A stretch of DNA of 23,644 bases from Deltaproteobacteria bacterium. Its GTDB lineage: Bacteria > Desulfobacterota > Desulfobacteria > Desulfobacterales > B30-G6. Where the stretch lies: the NCBI GenBank assembly GCA_003647375.1, contig QMMS01000032.1, positions 1-23,644 of the forward strand, in the 5' to 3' direction. The notes beneath the pieces were generated by a model. The model ran no database searches, had not been told where the DNA came from, and was given only the letters and a program-made list of their open reading frames with translations. Shown here piece by piece: positions 23,331-23,644 of the stretch. Position 1 is the first letter of the stretch, and every line of letters begins with the position of its first letter. The position numbers and the translations under genes were made by a program.

Positions 23331-23644
23331 GTAGATACCCGGGTCCAAAGGGCTCGGCACTGATTCAACCCTATAAGAGTTAACGTTATGCACATTCAGC
23401 GTGTAATAAATACTAAATCCGAATATCGAAATACGAAACAAATCCAAACATCAAATGCTCAAATGATTTAAACATATTAACCTGACGACTAAATAGCCAT
23501 CTCCGTCATGCCGGACTTGATCCGGCATCCAGTGTCTTTCTGGATTCCCACCTCCGCGGGAATGACAACTGTGGGGTATTTAACCGCCGGAGTAATAGTT
23601 TGCAACTTGTATCTCCAAAGGCTTGTTTTGATCATTCGAATTTG
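23331..23644 (+). repeat. Long intergenic repeat, copy 2 (interrupted)
   Basis: It matches 54-248 in the same orientation, interrupted by the 123-bp element at 23475-23597, and runs off the window. Outside the element, differences are scattered single bases and one- to two-base indels. Confidence 0.85.
23475..23597. mobile_element. 123-bp miniature inverted-repeat element, copy 2, inserted at TA
   Basis: It has the same length and organisation as 20543-20665: ends TATTAACCTGACGACTAAAT and GCCGGAGTAATA, inner stem ATGCCGGA-CTTGA-TCCGGCAT (23508-23528) and ATTCCC-N8-GGGAAT (23544-23563). Comparing with the empty site (AAACATAGTG, TA at 199-200), the insertion lies between AAACA and GTTTG with TA on both sides. 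That fits a two-base TA target duplication, as for IS630/Tc1-mariner-type elements. Confidence 0.85.

Larger units (their letters stand above)
23263..23644. other. Gene-free right edge upstream of glyS
   Basis: It contains two mini-hairpins (23274-23296 and 23302-23314), the long repeat copy 2 (23331-23644) and within it the second 123-bp element (23475-23597). No clear glyS promoter was found in it. Confidence 0.7.

Overview
The window reads as chromosomal DNA of a Desulfobacterota (deltaproteobacterial, probably Desulfobacterales-like) anaerobe. This is an inference from gene content: a PPi-type phosphofructokinase, several PilZ proteins, smc next to ftsY, a polar amino-acid ABC system, alpha/beta-type glycyl-tRNA synthetase, and intergenic DNA crowded with small palindromic and snap-back repeats. 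No rRNA, tRNA, CRISPR array, transposase or phage gene was seen.

Layout. 392-3649 (+) is a tight three-gene operon: two 387-residue paralogues (helical N-terminus, cyclic-nucleotide-binding-like domain, C-terminal PilZ domain) flank a MinD/FlhG-like ATPase. A stand-alone PilZ gene (4060-4416, -) converges on it, and two inverted-repeat elements lie between. 4766-6874 (-) is pfp with a good sigma70 promoter. 7269-9971 (+) is a polar amino-acid ABC transporter: binding protein, attenuating hairpin, permease with an unusual extracytoplasmic insert, ATPase. 10283-14964 (+) carries smc and ftsY. A long-form KAS III and an M20 amidohydrolase follow (15053-17399, +). On the minus strand come acylphosphatase (17520-17801), a two-gene unit of a nucleoside phosphorylase and a divergent NAD-dependent DNA ligase (17941-20519), and glyS followed by a small PC4-like protein (20911-23262).

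The genes are mostly housekeeping. The less ordinary content is (i) the CNB-PilZ/MinD/CNB-PilZ operon, a candidate c-di-GMP-linked positioning or switching module; (ii) a LigA-like protein that keeps the adenylylated lysine but appears to have lost other conserved nucleotidyltransferase residues; and (iii) the intergenic DNA. The latter includes a 123-bp miniature element present twice, one copy inserted at a TA inside a long repeat whose uninterrupted version is also in the window. There are three other inverted-repeat elements of 122, 161 and 241 bp. A family of mini-hairpins has different stems but a shared CTNYR-like apex; one array has a pitch of about 18.5 bp, and single members sit against the ribosome-binding sites of smc, pilZ and glyS. 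Finally, several snap-back low-complexity repeats are built on units of about 7 nt.
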